A stretch of 64,000 bases of DNA from CAVTWS01 sp963738445 (GTDB lineage: Bacteria > Actinomycetota > Acidimicrobiia > Acidimicrobiales > SHLQ01), in assembly GCA_963738445.1 (NCBI GenBank), contig CAVTWS010000012.1:310001-374000 (forward strand), in the 5' to 3' direction. The translations under genes were made by a program, and so were the position numbers. Below, piece after piece: positions 51,824 to 63,395 of this stretch. The stretch's first letter is position 1; every line of letters starts with the position of its first letter. Below the pieces are notes generated by a model that saw only the letters and a list, made by a program, of their open reading frames with translations, was not told the DNA's origin and ran no database searches.

Positions 51824-52620
51824 GCACGCTCCCTCCCCCGCCGTCGAGCCCCGTCCCCCGAACCGCCCAGGTCGGCCCGGCCCGTCTCGTCCTCGACGAC
51901 ATCCACAAGTCGTTCGGGCGCCGTCCCGTCCTGAACGGCATAGATCTCACCGTCGGCCACCACGAGGTGGTGTGCCTGATCGGGCCCAGCGGCTGCGGAA
52001 AGTCGACTCTGTTGCGCTGCATCAACCTGCTCGAACGGGTCCAGCGCGGTCACGTGATCTTCGACGGCGAGGTCATCTCCGCCCGCGGGGTCGACGCCAA
52101 TCAGATCCGGCGGCGCATCGCGATCGTCTTCCAAGGCTTCAACCTGTTCCCCCACATGAACGTCATGGCCAACGTGACGCTGGGCCCGCGCAAGGCCCAC
52201 GGGGTGAGCCGTCATGACGCTCGGGAGCACGCCACGATCCTGCTGGACCGGTTCGGCTTGGCGGACAAGGCAGACGAGTACCCCGACCGGCTCTCCGGTG
52301 GCCAACAGCAGCGGGTCGCGATCGTGCGCGCGCTGATGACCGAACCCGAGCTCCTGCTGCTCGACGAGATCACGTCCGCGCTCGACCCGGAGCTGGTGGC
52401 CGAGGTGTTGTCGGTCATCCGCAGCCTGGCCGCGGGCGGCATGACCATGGTGCTGGCCACCCACGAGATGGGGTTCGCCCGTGACGTCGCCCACCGGGTG
52501 GCGTTCCTCCACGAGGGCCGGGTGCTCGAATCGGGGCCTCCGGCGGAGCTGTTCGGGCACCCGCAGCACGAACGCACCCGCCAGTTCCTTCGCCGCGTCA
52601 CCGAGGCCGGCCGCCTCTGA
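51820..52620 (+). CDS. polar amino-acid ABC transporter ATP-binding protein
   Basis: GTG 51820 overlaps the permease stop (GTGA). The 266-residue ATPase has Walker A GPSGCGKST, the Q-loop IVFQGFNLFPHM, signature LSGGQQQRVAIVRALM and Walker B LLLLDEITSALD, then the switch His in VLATHEMGFARD. It matches the GlnQ/HisP family. It powers amino-acid import with the two preceding genes. Confidence 0.94.
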   Translation: MSTLPPPPSSPVPRTAQVGPARLVLDDIHKSFGRRPVLNGIDLTVGHHEVVCLIGPSGCGKSTLLRCINLLERVQRGHVIFDGEVISARGVDANQIRRRIAIVFQGFNLFPHMNVMANVTLGPRKAHGVSRHDAREHATILLDRFGLADKADEYPDRLSGGQQQRVAIVRALMTEPELLLLDEITSALDPELVAEVLSVIRSLAAGGMTMVLATHEMGFARDVAHRVAFLHEGRVLESGPPAELFGHPQHERTRQFLRRVTEAGRL

Positions 52621-52649
52621 TCTGACCCGACCACCACATCCTCGCGGGG

Positions 52650-54009
52650 TCAGAGACTGGCGATCAGCTTCTCGACGCGTTCGTCGTGCGACTTGAAGGG
52701 GTCCTTGCACAACACGGTGCGTTGCGCCTGATCGTTGAGCTTCAGGTGCACCCAGTCGACGGTGTAGTCGCGACGACGCTCCTTGGCCCGACGGATGAAC
52801 TCGCCCCGCAGCCGCGCCCGGGTGGTCTGGGGCGGGTTCTCCACCGCCTGGCGGATGTCTTCGTCGGTGACCATCCGTTCGACCATGCCGCGCGCCTGCA
52901 TCCGGTAGAAGAGCCCGCGTTCGCGGTTCACGTCGTGGTACTGGAGGTCGACGAGCGCGACCTTGGGGTCGGCGAGGTCGAGATCGTGGCGGGCCCGGTA
53001 GGCCTCGACGAGGTTGTGCTTGATCACCCAGTCGACCTCACGATCGAGGGTGAGTGGGTCGTCAGCCAGTTTGGTGAGGCAGTGCTCCCACATCTCCAGC
53101 GCCAGCTTCTCGTGGGGTTCGAGGTCGTGGTGCTCGGCGTACTTCAGCGCCCGGGTGAGGTATTCCGATTGGATCTCCAGCGCGCTCGACCTCACGCCCG
53201 TTGGCCAACCGCACCCGGCGCCGGCAGGTCAGATCGTGGCTGATCTCGCGGATGGCCCGAATGGGGTTCTCCAGGGTCATGTCACGCAGGACGACCCGGG
53301 GCTCTTCGAGCATTCGGAGCATGATGCTGGCGGCGCCGACCTTCAAGAATCCGGCGTACTCGCTCATGTTCGAATCGCCCACGATCACATGGAGGCGGCG
53401 GTACCGCTCCGCATCGGCGTGCGGTTCATCCCGGGTGTTGATGATCGGCCGGGACCGGGTGGTGGCGCTGGAGACTCCTTCCCAGATGTGCTCGGCTCGT
53501 TGGCTCATGCAGAACCGGGCGCCTCGTGCGGTCAGCAACACCTTGCCGGCTCCGGCGTAGATCTGGCGGCTGACGAGGAACGGGATGAGCACCTCGGCGT
53601 AGGAGGCGAAGTCGTCCTTGCGGCTCGTCAGGTAGTTCTCGTGGCAGCCGTAGGAGTTGCCGGCCGAGTCGGTGTTGTTCTTGAACAGGTAGATGTCGCC
53701 CTTGATCCCCTCCTCGGCCAGACGTTCCTCGGCGCTGCCGACGAGTTGATCGAGGATCCGCTCCCCCGCCTTGTCGTGGGCGATGAGGTCGGTGATGGAG
53801 TCGCACTCCGGGGTTGCGTACTCGGGGTGCGAGCCGACGTCGAGGTACAGGCGGGCGCCGTTGGCCAGGAACACGTTGCTGCTTCGGCCCCACGACACGA
53901 CCCGGCGGAAGAGATAGCGGGCCACCTCGTCGGGGCTGAGGCGTCGTTGCCCGCGGAAGGTGCAGGTGACGCCGTACTCGTTCTCGATGCCGAAGATGCG
54001 GCGCTCCAT
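52650..54009 (-). CDS. pafA: Pup-protein ligase PafA, one frameshift
   Basis: ATG 54009 (MERRIFGIENEYGVTCTFRG) begins the typical PafA N-terminus. The active-site segments LYLDVGSHPEYATPECDS, GDIYLFKNNTDSAGNSYGCH and RSRPIINTRDEPHADAE are intact. The frame breaks near 53189 where VRLANGREV should continue SALEIQSEYLTRALKY; one extra G is present. The C-terminal frame ends DWVHLKLNDQAQRTVLCKDP...LIASL as in PafA. PafA attaches Pup's C-terminal Glu to substrate lysines for the proteasome. All catalytic parts are conserved, so the shift is probably a sequence error. Confidence 0.92.
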
Positions 54010-54246
54010 GGCGCGGTCACCCTATCGGCCCCGAGCCGGCGCAGGAGCGGCCTCACTCTCGGTGGGAAAAGTGGTCCAAGTGGCCCATGTGACTCAGGTT
54101 CATCTGTGGTTTACCATCTGGCCACTGAATTGAATTGGACGCATTGACCCCGTTGCTGAGCCTGGTCACCCATGGCAGCGGTCGAGCGAGTGGTGAAACC
54201 GGCTGATTCCTACCCCTTTCGCGGGCAATGGGAAGGTACAGCTTTC

Positions 54247-57200
54247 ATGAACGCACACTCCTCGACTCGTTCGTCGACTCTCGACTGGTGGCAGGTGGTG
54301 GCGGTCGCGCTCCTGGTGCTCGGGCTGGGTTCTCTCGGCCTGGCCATCGGCGGCGCCCAACGCGCCGATGCCGCGCCGATTGCTCAGTCGAACGGCACGA
54401 CGGATGAGCAACCGACGCAGAACAATGCCGTGTGCCCTGGCAACTGGCTCGAAGTTCACTGGCTTCAACGCGGAGCCCTGAGACCGAGGTCGGCGCTGCC
54501 GCCGAACGAGAGCTGTGTCCTTCAACACTTGTCGACGACAGGATCCAGATCACCTCGCTGACGACGTCGACCGGTGCACCCGATGCTCTTCGGCGATGTC
54601 GTGTTACCTGGGGGCAGCCTCGGCTACGTTCTTCGACCAAGCACCGTCACTGAACAGCGGGGCGCGACTTCCTCGACACCCAGGACGGGCCGGCAAGCAT
54701 CACCCAGGTGCACTTCGTGTGCCACTCCTGGCGCCGACCAATCCGGATCGTCAGCATCGTCAAGACGGTGACGAGCTCGGGGCCGTACGAGGTGTTCGAC
54801 AACGTCACCTACCAGATCGTCGTCACCAACACTGGTGACACGCCGCTGACCGAGGTCTACATCGAGGACCCGGCAGCCGAGGGTCTCGATTCGTGCAACG
54901 GCGGAACGGTCTCTCCTCTCCCGGTGACACCCGCCACCGCGATCACGCTGCCGCCGGGTGGCGTCTTGACCTGCTTGGCCGAGCACGGGCTGAGCCCCGC
55001 CGACTTCGCCAACGGTGCCTCCACGTACACCAACGTCGCCACGGTGTTCAGCAACGAGCTCGACGCTGAACCATCAGAGGCCTCGGTACCGCTGTCGGAG
55101 CTCATGACCATCACCAAGGTGGCCGAGGGCCACTTCCTGCCCGCCGATCCGAACGTCTTCAACGTGACGGTGAGCTGCCTCAACCAGTCGTTCGACATCA
55201 CCGTCGACGACCTGCCCGTGGGCGGCATCCGGGACGGCTCGATCCAGGTGCCCGTGCCCGTCGGCGCCACCTGCACGGTGACGGAGAACCTGGGTCTGGC
55301 CGCGGCGCTGTACACCGTCGCCATCGACGCCAGCGACCCCCGCGCCGTCGTCGTCACCAACACCCGCAACGCCGCCCCCCTGACCATCGTCAAGGAGGTG
55401 GTAGGCGGGTCGGCCACCTTCGACTTCGTCGTCGACTGCGACGGAGACATCTACGACGACCCCACCAACACCATCACGGCCAGCGTCGGCAGCCCCGGCC
55501 AGGTCATCAGTGACGCCGGGCCCTTCCCCATCGGACTCAACTGCACCGTCACCGAGTCGGCCGAGACGGGCTGGACCCAGACCACGCCGGCTACCGGTGC
55601 GACCGTGGCCGTTCCCGTCCTCATCGCCCCGGGTTCCAACACCGTCAACTTCGTGAACACCCGTGATCAGGGCACGATCGTGATCACCAAGACCACCATC
55701 CGGCCTGCCGGTAGCACGGTGAGCGACACGTTCGACTTCGAGGTCGACTGCGGCACCGGCGTGATCGAGGTGTCGGTCACAACGGATCCCACCTCCGGTA
55801 GCGGTTCGGTGACCGTGCCCGGTCAGTGGGACACCGGCACGACCTGCACCGTCAACGAGATCGAGCTCCCGGGTGACGAGTGGGTGCGCAACGCGGCGAT
55901 CCAACCCACAAACGGCACGTTCGCCATCGTCAAGGGCGTCAACAACGTGTCGGTGACGAACACGTTCCTCAGCGACGACCTGACCATCGTCAAGCAGATC
56001 GAGGGCACGACCGCCTTCGGCCTGGTCGACGGCACCTTCACCATCGCCGTCGACTGCGGCACCGCGTTCGACGGCACGGTCGAGATCACCACCGTCGACG
56101 GCGTGGGCGAAGCCACCATCGAGGATCTGCCCCAGGGGGCCGACTGCACGGTGAGCGAGACGCCCCCCTCCGGGTGGGTGCTCGAAGGCATCGCGCCGAG
56201 CACGGTCGAGATCACCGACATGACGCCGTCGGTCGTGGTCACCAACAGCCGCGCGGTGGTGTCGATCGACATCGAAAAGGAGATCGACCTCTCGTCGGCC
56301 AACCACACCTTCACCTTCGACATCACCTGCGACGGCGGGACCATCACCGAGACCATCACCCTCGTGCAGGGTGTCCTGGCCGGTTCCGTCACCGTCGACG
56401 GCATCCCGGCCGGCGCCGACTGCACGGTGTCCGAGCAGGCCCACCCCCTCTTCGACCAGACCCTGCCCGCAACGGGAGGCGACGTCGTCCTGGACAACGT
56501 GTCGGCCGACGCCGTGGCGGCGTTCGAGAACGAGCACAAGACCGGCAACGTGGTCATCGACAAGACGGCCATCGGCGGCGACGCCACCTTCCGATTCTCG
56601 GTGCGCTGCATCGATCCCAGCTTCAACGTCCTCTTCGACACCGACGACACCGGGCTCATCGAGCTCACGACCGTCGGTGGCGCCGGTGAGGTCACCGTCC
56701 CGGTGGATCTGCCCGTCGGTTCGTATTGCACGATCAGCGAAGTCCCCCAGAACTTCTGGGGCCAGGTCACGCCGCAGAACGGCATGTCCATCCAGTTCAA
56801 CGGCCTCGACCTGCCGCGAATCGTTGCCGGCGACAACGTCGCCGCCTTCACCAACGGCACGCTCGACATCGACGTCGAGAAGACCATCATCAGCCAAGGC
56901 CCGTACGGACCCGGTGACGACATCGTCTACGAGATCGTCATCACCAACACCGGCAACGCCAAGTTGTTCGAGGTCGAGCTCACCGAGCTCACACCCGGCG
57001 TCGTCCTGGGCGTGTGCGTACGCCACAGCTCGGAGCCGACGCGCGATGGCGCGATCATCGACGAGTTCCCGTGGCGCCTGCCGCTGTATCCGGGCGAGAC
57101 GATCACCTGCACGGCCACCTACGAGGTGACGCAGGACGACGTCGACGGCGGCGACTGCACGTTCACCAACGAGGTCCTCGTCATCGGCTACGACGGATCT

Positions 57201-60200
57201 GACCCGCTCCCCGTGCCGCTCAACGACTCGGTCAGTGACACGGACGAGATCACGACCGACCTCAGCTGCGTCGCCGCCCTGAACCTGACCAAGACGGTCA
57301 CCAGCACCGGTCCGTACACCACCGGCTCGGTCGTCACCTATGACCTGGTCGTGGAGAACACGGGCACCACCACCCTGACCGGTGTCTCGATCACCGAAGC
57401 ACCCGGCGTCACCCTCGGTGCCTGCGTTCCTGCCGCCCCGGCGACGTTGGCTGCCGGTGCGACCATGACGTGCGAGGCCGGCCACACCATCAGCTTCGCC
57501 GAGGCCCTCACCGGTAGTTACGCCAACACGGCCACGGCCGACTCCGCGCAGACGCCGCCGGACTCCGCGTCCGCCACCGTCGATCTCGTCCCCCCGGCGT
57601 TCGAGTCGCTGACGATCACCAAGATCGTCGAGAGCCATTTCCTCCCGACCGATCCCAGCAGCTTCAGCGTGACCGTGACCTGTGATCCCGGCGGCGCCAA
57701 CACGTACGTCATTCCGGTCGACGCCGCCCCGGTCAACGGCATCCGCGACGGCTTCATCGACGTGCCGGTGCCCGTCGGCGCAGAGTGCCAGGTGACCGAG
57801 GATCTCGGCGCCGCTTCGGGGCTCTACTCGGTCGCCATCTCGCCCGGCGGGGCCACCACCGCGCGGGAGGTGACGATCACCAACACCCGCAACGCCGCCA
57901 ACCTGACGATCCAGAAGCAGTCCGTCGGCGACACCGGCACGTTCGACTTCCTCGTCGACTGCGGCGACAACACCGGCACCACCTACGACGCCGAGGTCTC
58001 CATCACCACGTCCGCAGGAAACAACCCGGCTTCCCAGGCCGTCGCCTCCGGACCGTTCCCCATCGGCCTGCACTGCACCGTGGAGGAGCTGGCCGAGACC
58101 GGTTGGACCCAGACGACACCTGTCTCCACGGATCCCGTCCCGGTCACCATCGTCGCCGGCGGCACCACCGCCAGCTTCACCAACACCCGCGACCTCGGCA
58201 CCATCGTCATCACCAAGAACACCGTTCGACCCGCCGGCAGCACGGCGACGGACACCTTCGATTTCGAGGTCGACTGCGGCACCGGCGTGATCGAGGTCTC
58301 GATCACGACCGACCCCACCACAGGCAGCGGAACCGTCAACGTGCCGGGCTCGTTCCCGACAGGTACGACCTGTGCGGTCAACGAGCTCCAGAGCGCCACC
58401 GACGAATGGGGCCTGACATCCATCACGCCCACCGACGGCACGTTCGAGGTCACTCCCGGCGCCAACAACGCGGTGACGGTGACCAACACCTTCCTCAGCG
58501 GCGACCTGAACATCGTGAAGGAGATCACCGGCACCACCGCCTTCGGCGATGTCGACGGCACCTTCACCATCGACGTCGACTGCGGCGCCGCCTTCGACGA
58601 CACGGTGGAGATCACCACGGTCGACGGACTGGGCGACACGACCATCCCCGGCCTGCCCCGAGGCACGGACTGCACGGTCAGCGAGGTTTCACCGACCGGC
58701 TGGACCCTGGTCGGCATCGCCAACGCCACCGTGGAGATCACCGGGCAGACGCCCACCGTCGTGGTGACCAACCGGCGCACCACAGCCACGATCACGATCT
58801 CCAAGACCATCGACCTGAGCACCGCCAACCATGCGTTCGAGTTCGAGATCGCCTGCGTCGGTGAGGACGTGATCACCAGGACGATCACGCTGCTCCAGGA
58901 CACCCTGACGGGGACCGCCACCGTCGAAGGCGTCCCGACTGGCACCGATTGCGTCGTGTCGGAGATCGCCAATCCGTTGTTCAACCAGGTGGTGCCGGCG
59001 AACGGCGGCGACGTCACGCTCGACGACATCGCCTCCAACGTGTCCGCCGTCTTCGAGAACGACTACAAGACCGGGACGCTGACCATCGAGAAGACCGCCC
59101 GTGGTGGCAACGACGCCTTCCGCTTCGACGTCACGTGCATCGACCCCAACAGCGACGTCGTCGTCCGTGCCGCCTACACCGTCACGACGGTCGACAGCTA
59201 CGGAACCGTGCTGGTCACCACAACGGTCGGTGGTTCGCCCGTCCCGCTACAGCTGCCCGTGGGTTCGTTCTGCACGATCGCCGAGGTCGCCCAGAACGGC
59301 TGGGGTCAGGTCGACCCGGAGAACAGCGCCTTCGTTCAGATCGCCGGAACAGTCGAGGGGAACAACAACCTCGCTTCGTTCATCAACGGCCGGCTCGACA
59401 TCGACATCGACAAGCGGGTCACCAACCAGCCGGACGATGGCTTCGAGCTCGGCGACACCATACGGTACCGCATCGACGTCACCAACTCCGGTTTCGCCAA
59501 GCTGTTCGGCGTCGTCATCCGGGAGGACACTCCGGGAGTCCAGCTCGGAGAGTGCCGACTCGTCGGCAACCCCGGCGACGGCGCGCTGGTCGACGCCTTC
59601 CCGTGGCGTCTCCCGCTCCACCCCGGTCAGTCGATCGTGTGTGAGGCGACGCATGTGGTCACGCAGGCCGATCTCGACTCGGCGAACTGCACCTTCGTGA
59701 ACCAGGCCACGGCCACCGGACGAGACGGGGCCGATCCCGACCCGGTGCCCGTTCCGACGGACTCCGTGAGCGCCACCGACGATGCACCGGCCACGCTGCG
59801 GTGCGAGCCGTCGCTGAACCTCACCAAGACGGTGACGAGCAGCGGGCCGTACACCATCGGGTCAAACATCACCTACTCCCTGGTCGTGCAGAACACCGGC
59901 AACGTGACGTTGCACGGGGTGACGATCACCGAGGCACCGGGTGTGGTCCTGGGGGCATGTTCCCCGGCCGCTCCCGCCACGTTGGCTCCGAATCAGTCCA
60001 TGACCTGCAACGCCAACCACGTCGCCACCCTCGCCGACACCAACGCCGGCACGTTCGTCAACACGGCCACCGCCGACTCGAACGAGACCGACCCCGACAC
60101 CGCTCGAGCCACGGTCACCCTCCTGCGTGACCCGGAGCTCACGGTGAACAAGACCGTCGCCGCCAACCCCCCGGCGCCGATCGGTGGGTACCAGCTCAAC

Positions 60201-61358
60201 TCCACCATCACCTACGACATCGTGGCCACCAACACCGGCAACATCACGTTGACAGGCGTGGAGATCACCGATCCGGGCGTGGGCGCCACGCTCGGCGCCT
60301 GCACCCCGACGCAACCGTCGTCGCTCGATCCCGGACAGAACATGACGTGCCGGGCGACGCACGTGGTGACCCAGACCGACCTCGATGCCGCCCGGTACTC
60401 GAACACGGCGTTCGCCGACAGTGATCAGACCGATCCCGTCAGCGACGCCGAGGTCGTCATCCTGCCGTGGAACCCGAGCCTGACCATCGACAAGGTGGCC
60501 CGGGCCCTGCCGGCGACGCCGGTCGTCAACACCGTCGTCACCTTCGACATCCTCGTCAGGAACAACGGCAACGTGACGCTGACCGGCGTCACCGCCAACG
60601 AGGTGACCACCGACGCCACGCTCGTTGGGTGCTCGGTTTCGCTGCCGACCACCCTGGCCCCGGGCCAGAGCTTCACCTGTACCGCCACCCACACCCTGAC
60701 CCAGGCTGACCTCAACGCCGGGACCTACAGCAACACCGCGGCCGCCGACAGCGATCAGTTCGGGCAGGTGCGGGGCACGGCGACCGTCTCGACGCCGAAC
60801 CCGGCGGTCGACCTGGCCATCGTCAAGGCGGCGAGCGCGCAGTTCGTCGTCGGTCAGCAGGCCACGTTCACCCTGGCGGTCCGTAACAACGGGCCGGGCG
60901 CCGAACCCTCCCCGGTCGTCACGGACAACCTCCCGACCGGCCTGACCTTCGTGTCGGCGTCCGGCGACGGCTGGGTGTGCACGAACGTGGGGAGCTCCGT
61001 CACCTGCCGGAGCTCGAGCCCGGTCGCCGCCAACGGCGTGCTCCCGGTCATCACGTTGACGGTCCTGGTCGGCGCCGACGCGGTCCCATCGGTCACCAAC
61101 ACCGGGTTGGTGACCGGAGCCCGTCCCGACGCCGTCCCGTCGAACAACTCGTCCTCGGCCACTGCGCCGGTCACCCAGGTCCTGGCCCAGACGGCCACGC
61201 CGCCGGCGGCCACGCCGTCGGCGGCCACGCCGACCCCGAGCACCTTCGCCCACACCGGCGCGGCGACCGCGACCCTGCTCCTGTCGGGCGTGGGGATGGT
61301 CCTGACCGGTCTGGCCCTGCTGATCGCCCGGCGCCGGCTGCGCCTGACGGGCAGCTGA
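54247..61358 (+). CDS. giant cell-surface repeat protein (CnaB/SpaA-like and DUF11-like), N-terminal frameshifts
   Basis: ATG 54247 (MNAHSSTRSSTLDWWQVVAV) begins a signal peptide ending near RADAA. The frame is disrupted between about 54430 and 54660, where the sequence reads differently in each frame. From about 54663 (DFLDTQDGPASITQVHFVCH) the frame is open for about 2,230 codons. It has two superblocks of 843 and 845 codons (54753-57281, 57282-59816), each with one DUF11-like unit, six CnaB/SpaA-like units (LTIxK...C...GxxCxVxE...TNT) and a second DUF11-like unit. Then four DUF11-like units follow to about 61180. The C-terminus has FAHTGA, a hydrophobic stretch and ARRRLRLTGS, a sortase-like anchor. 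An adhesin or cell-wall stalk is inferred. Confidence 0.85.
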
Positions 61359-61362
61359 TCGA

Positions 61363-61401
61363 GCTCGGGCGGTCGGGGCCCAGACCCCCGGCCGCCCGAG
61401 C
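61363..61401. terminator. GC-rich hairpin after the surface-protein gene
   Basis: GCTCGGGCGG and CCGCCCGAGC arms with inner GGGG/CCCC pairs form a stem with a short CCCAGA loop, 5 bp after the stop codon. It fits a rightward terminator. Confidence 0.65.
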
Positions 61402-61407
61402 CCCCGG

Positions 61408-61445
61408 CCTCGGGGGCGCACCTCAGACCCGGTGCGTCCCCGAGG
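61408..61445. terminator. hairpin after prcA
   Basis: CCTCGGGGGCGCACC pairs with GGTGCGTCCCCGAGG at 14 of 15 positions around TCAGACCC. It lies 19 bp past the prcA stop (leftward) and abuts the surface-protein terminator. Confidence 0.65.
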
Positions 61446-61463
61446 GGACACCGGTTCGGTGCG

Positions 61464-62204
61464 TCAGACCTTCGGGGCCCGTTTGGCCTTCGGTGCTGCT
61501 GCCGGTTCGGGTGGCGCCGGCGGCGGCTCGACCATGGCGGCGGCAAGGTCGGCTTCGCCCAGCCGCTTGAACGCTCGCCGGCCATTGGTCCGGGCGAGCA
61601 TGGCCACCTCGAGATCGGTGGCGGTGAGCGTGCGGCCGGGGCCGGCCAGGGCGGCCGCCGCCAACCGCAGCGCCACATCGCTGGGCATGAGCGGCGCCCA
61701 TCCCTGACGGACGCGCTCGCTGATCTCCTCGGCCGATCCGCCGAGCACGACGAACCGGCTCTCGTCCATCACGGTGCCGTCGTACAGGATGTGGAAGAGC
61801 TGGTCGCCGGCGGCTTCGTGGCCGATCTCGGCAACGAGGATCTCGACCTCCAGCGGTTTCATCTCGTGCGTGAAGACCTGGCCGAGGATCTGCGCGTACT
61901 GGTTGGCCAGGCTCCGCGCGTCGACATCCTCCCGGCTGTACGCGTACCCCTTGAGATCGGCGTGGCGGACCCCGGCGATGCGGAGCTGGTCGAACTCGTT
62001 GTACTTGCCGACGCCGGCGAAGGCGATGCGGTCGTAGATCTCGCTGATCTTGCGAAGCGTGCGGGACGGGTTCTCGGCACAGAGCAGGATGCCGTCGGCG
62101 TAGCTGGTGGCGATGAGGGCCCGGCCCCGGGCGATGCCCTTCCGGGCGTAGTCGGCCCGATCCTTCATCACCTGCTCGGGGGCGACGTAGAACGGCATGC
62201 TCAC
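61464..62204 (-). CDS. prcA: proteasome subunit alpha
   Basis: GTG 62204 (VSMPFYVAPEQVMKDRADYA) gives 246 residues; ATG 62198 is a second option. The alpha-subunit signature appears in ADYARKGIARGRALIATSYA and the segment GILLCAENPS. The GTG overlaps the prcB stop (GTGA). PrcA forms the outer rings of the 20S core. The C-terminal tail is Pro/Ala/Lys-rich (PEPAAAPKAKRAPKV). Confidence 0.95.
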   Translation of the reverse strand: MSMPFYVAPEQVMKDRADYARKGIARGRALIATSYADGILLCAENPSRTLRKISEIYDRIAFAGVGKYNEFDQLRIAGVRHADLKGYAYSREDVDARSLANQYAQILGQVFTHEMKPLEVEILVAEIGHEAAGDQLFHILYDGTVMDESRFVVLGGSAEEISERVRQGWAPLMPSDVALRLAAAALAGPGRTLTATDLEVAMLARTNGRRAFKRLGEADLAAAMVEPPPAPPEPAAAPKAKRAPKV

Positions 62205-63019
62205 AACGCACCTCCGAGCGGTAGACCGGACCGTTCGGCGGTGAGGCGTCGGATCAGGGAGTCGAACCGGGACGCCAACACCGGATCGGCGATGCGCTCG
62301 AAACCGGCGGCGGAGATGGTGGCGATGACGGGGTAGATCCCGCGGAGGGGGTCGGGGCCGCCGGTCGCCGAATCTTCGTCAGCGGCCTGGAACAAGGCCT
62401 CGATGATGATGTCGATGGCGTCGTCGGCGCCGAGATCGGGGCGGAAACGAAGTTTGACGACGGTGCTGGCATGGAGGCTGCCCGAGCCGGAGGCGGCATA
62501 GTCGGCCTCCTCGTAACGACCTCCGGTGACGTCGTAACGAAACAGCCGGCCCGTGCCCCGGGCCAGGTCGTAGCCGGCGAAGATCGGCACGACGGCGAGG
62601 CCGGCCATGGCTGCCGGCAGGTGGTTGCGGATCATCTGGGACAGCTGATTCGCCTTGCCTTCAAGGCTCAGCGCCTTGCCTTCGACCTTTTCGTAGTGTT
62701 CCAGCTGGAGTTGGAAGAGGCGCACCATCTCCACGGCCGGCCCCGCGGCGCCGGCGATGGCGATGGCGGAATGATGATCGGCCGGGAACACCTTCTCGAT
62801 GGTGCGGTGGCTGATGAGATTGCCCGATGTCGCTCGGCGGTCACCGCCGATGACCACGCCGTCGGCGTAACGCACCGCCAAGACGGTGGTCCCGTGGGGT
62901 GGGGCCAGGTGGCTGTCCAGCGGTGAGGTCGGCGCATCAGGTACCAGGCCGACCCGCGCGAGGAGCCCAGCGAAGCTCGGGCCCGGATCCTCTCCGGGCG
63001 GGAAGATGGGGATGTTCAC
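62201..63019 (-). CDS. prcB: proteasome subunit beta (catalytic)
   Basis: The 272-residue protein has a 43-residue propeptide; cleavage at APPHG|TTVLAVRYADG exposes the catalytic Thr (residue 44). GGDRRATSGNLI and AGAAGPAVEMVRLFQLQLEHYEK are family motifs, with the Lys equivalent in GDRRATSG. PrcB forms the inner rings and cleaves pupylated proteins. It is cotranscribed with pup and prcA. Confidence 0.95.
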   Translation of the reverse strand: MNIPIFPPGEDPGPSFAGLLARVGLVPDAPTSPLDSHLAPPHGTTVLAVRYADGVVIGGDRRATSGNLISHRTIEKVFPADHHSAIAIAGAAGPAVEMVRLFQLQLEHYEKVEGKALSLEGKANQLSQMIRNHLPAAMAGLAVVPIFAGYDLARGTGRLFRYDVTGGRYEEADYAASGSGSLHASTVVKLRFRPDLGADDAIDIIIEALFQAADEDSATGGPDPLRGIYPVIATISAAGFERIADPVLASRFDSLIRRLTAERSGLPLGGAL

Positions 63020-63103
63020 GGGCCAGACGCTACCGGAGGCCGGGCCCGGTCAGGCTGGACCGGCAGAGCCCGGTCACGGGCTGCCTGGACCGGCAGAGCC
63101 CGG

Positions 63104-63301
63104 TCACTGGCCGCCCTTCTGGATGTAGGACTTCACGAAGTCCTCGGCGTTCGATTCCAGGACGGTGTCGATCTCGTCGAGCAGGTCATCGAGCTCGGCC
63201 TTGATCTTCTCGCCCGATCCCGACGCCGCCGGGGCTTCGGTGACCTCGTCGGCATCGTCGCGCCGGGTGCTCGGCCGCTGTATCTGTTCCCTCTCAGGCA
63301 T
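63104..63301 (-). CDS. pup: prokaryotic ubiquitin-like protein Pup
   Basis: ATG 63301 (MPEREQIQRPSTRRDD) with AGGAG upstream gives 65 residues. The helical C-terminal part KIKAELDDLLDEIDTVLESN and the end FVKSYIQKGGQ identify Pup. It ends in Gln, so Dop must deamidate it to Glu before PafA can use it. It lies between dop and prcB as in other actinobacteria. Confidence 0.95.
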   Translation of the reverse strand: MPEREQIQRPSTRRDDADEVTEAPAASGSGEKIKAELDDLLDEIDTVLESNAEDFVKSYIQKGGQ

Positions 63302-63395
63302 CGAAGCGCTCCTCACATCTGGTGCTGCAACCGTGACCCTATCGGCTCTGATGGGGTCCGCTGCAGGCATACCGTTCGACGGCGGCGACCTCCGA

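Noticed and set aside
55074..58073. A 999-codon open frame antisense to the giant surface protein
   Set aside because: It mirrors the repeat protein on the other strand; high GC and repeats keep antisense frames open. Its sequence is rich in Arg/Gly/Asp with no domain or signal, while the sense frame shows clear domains.
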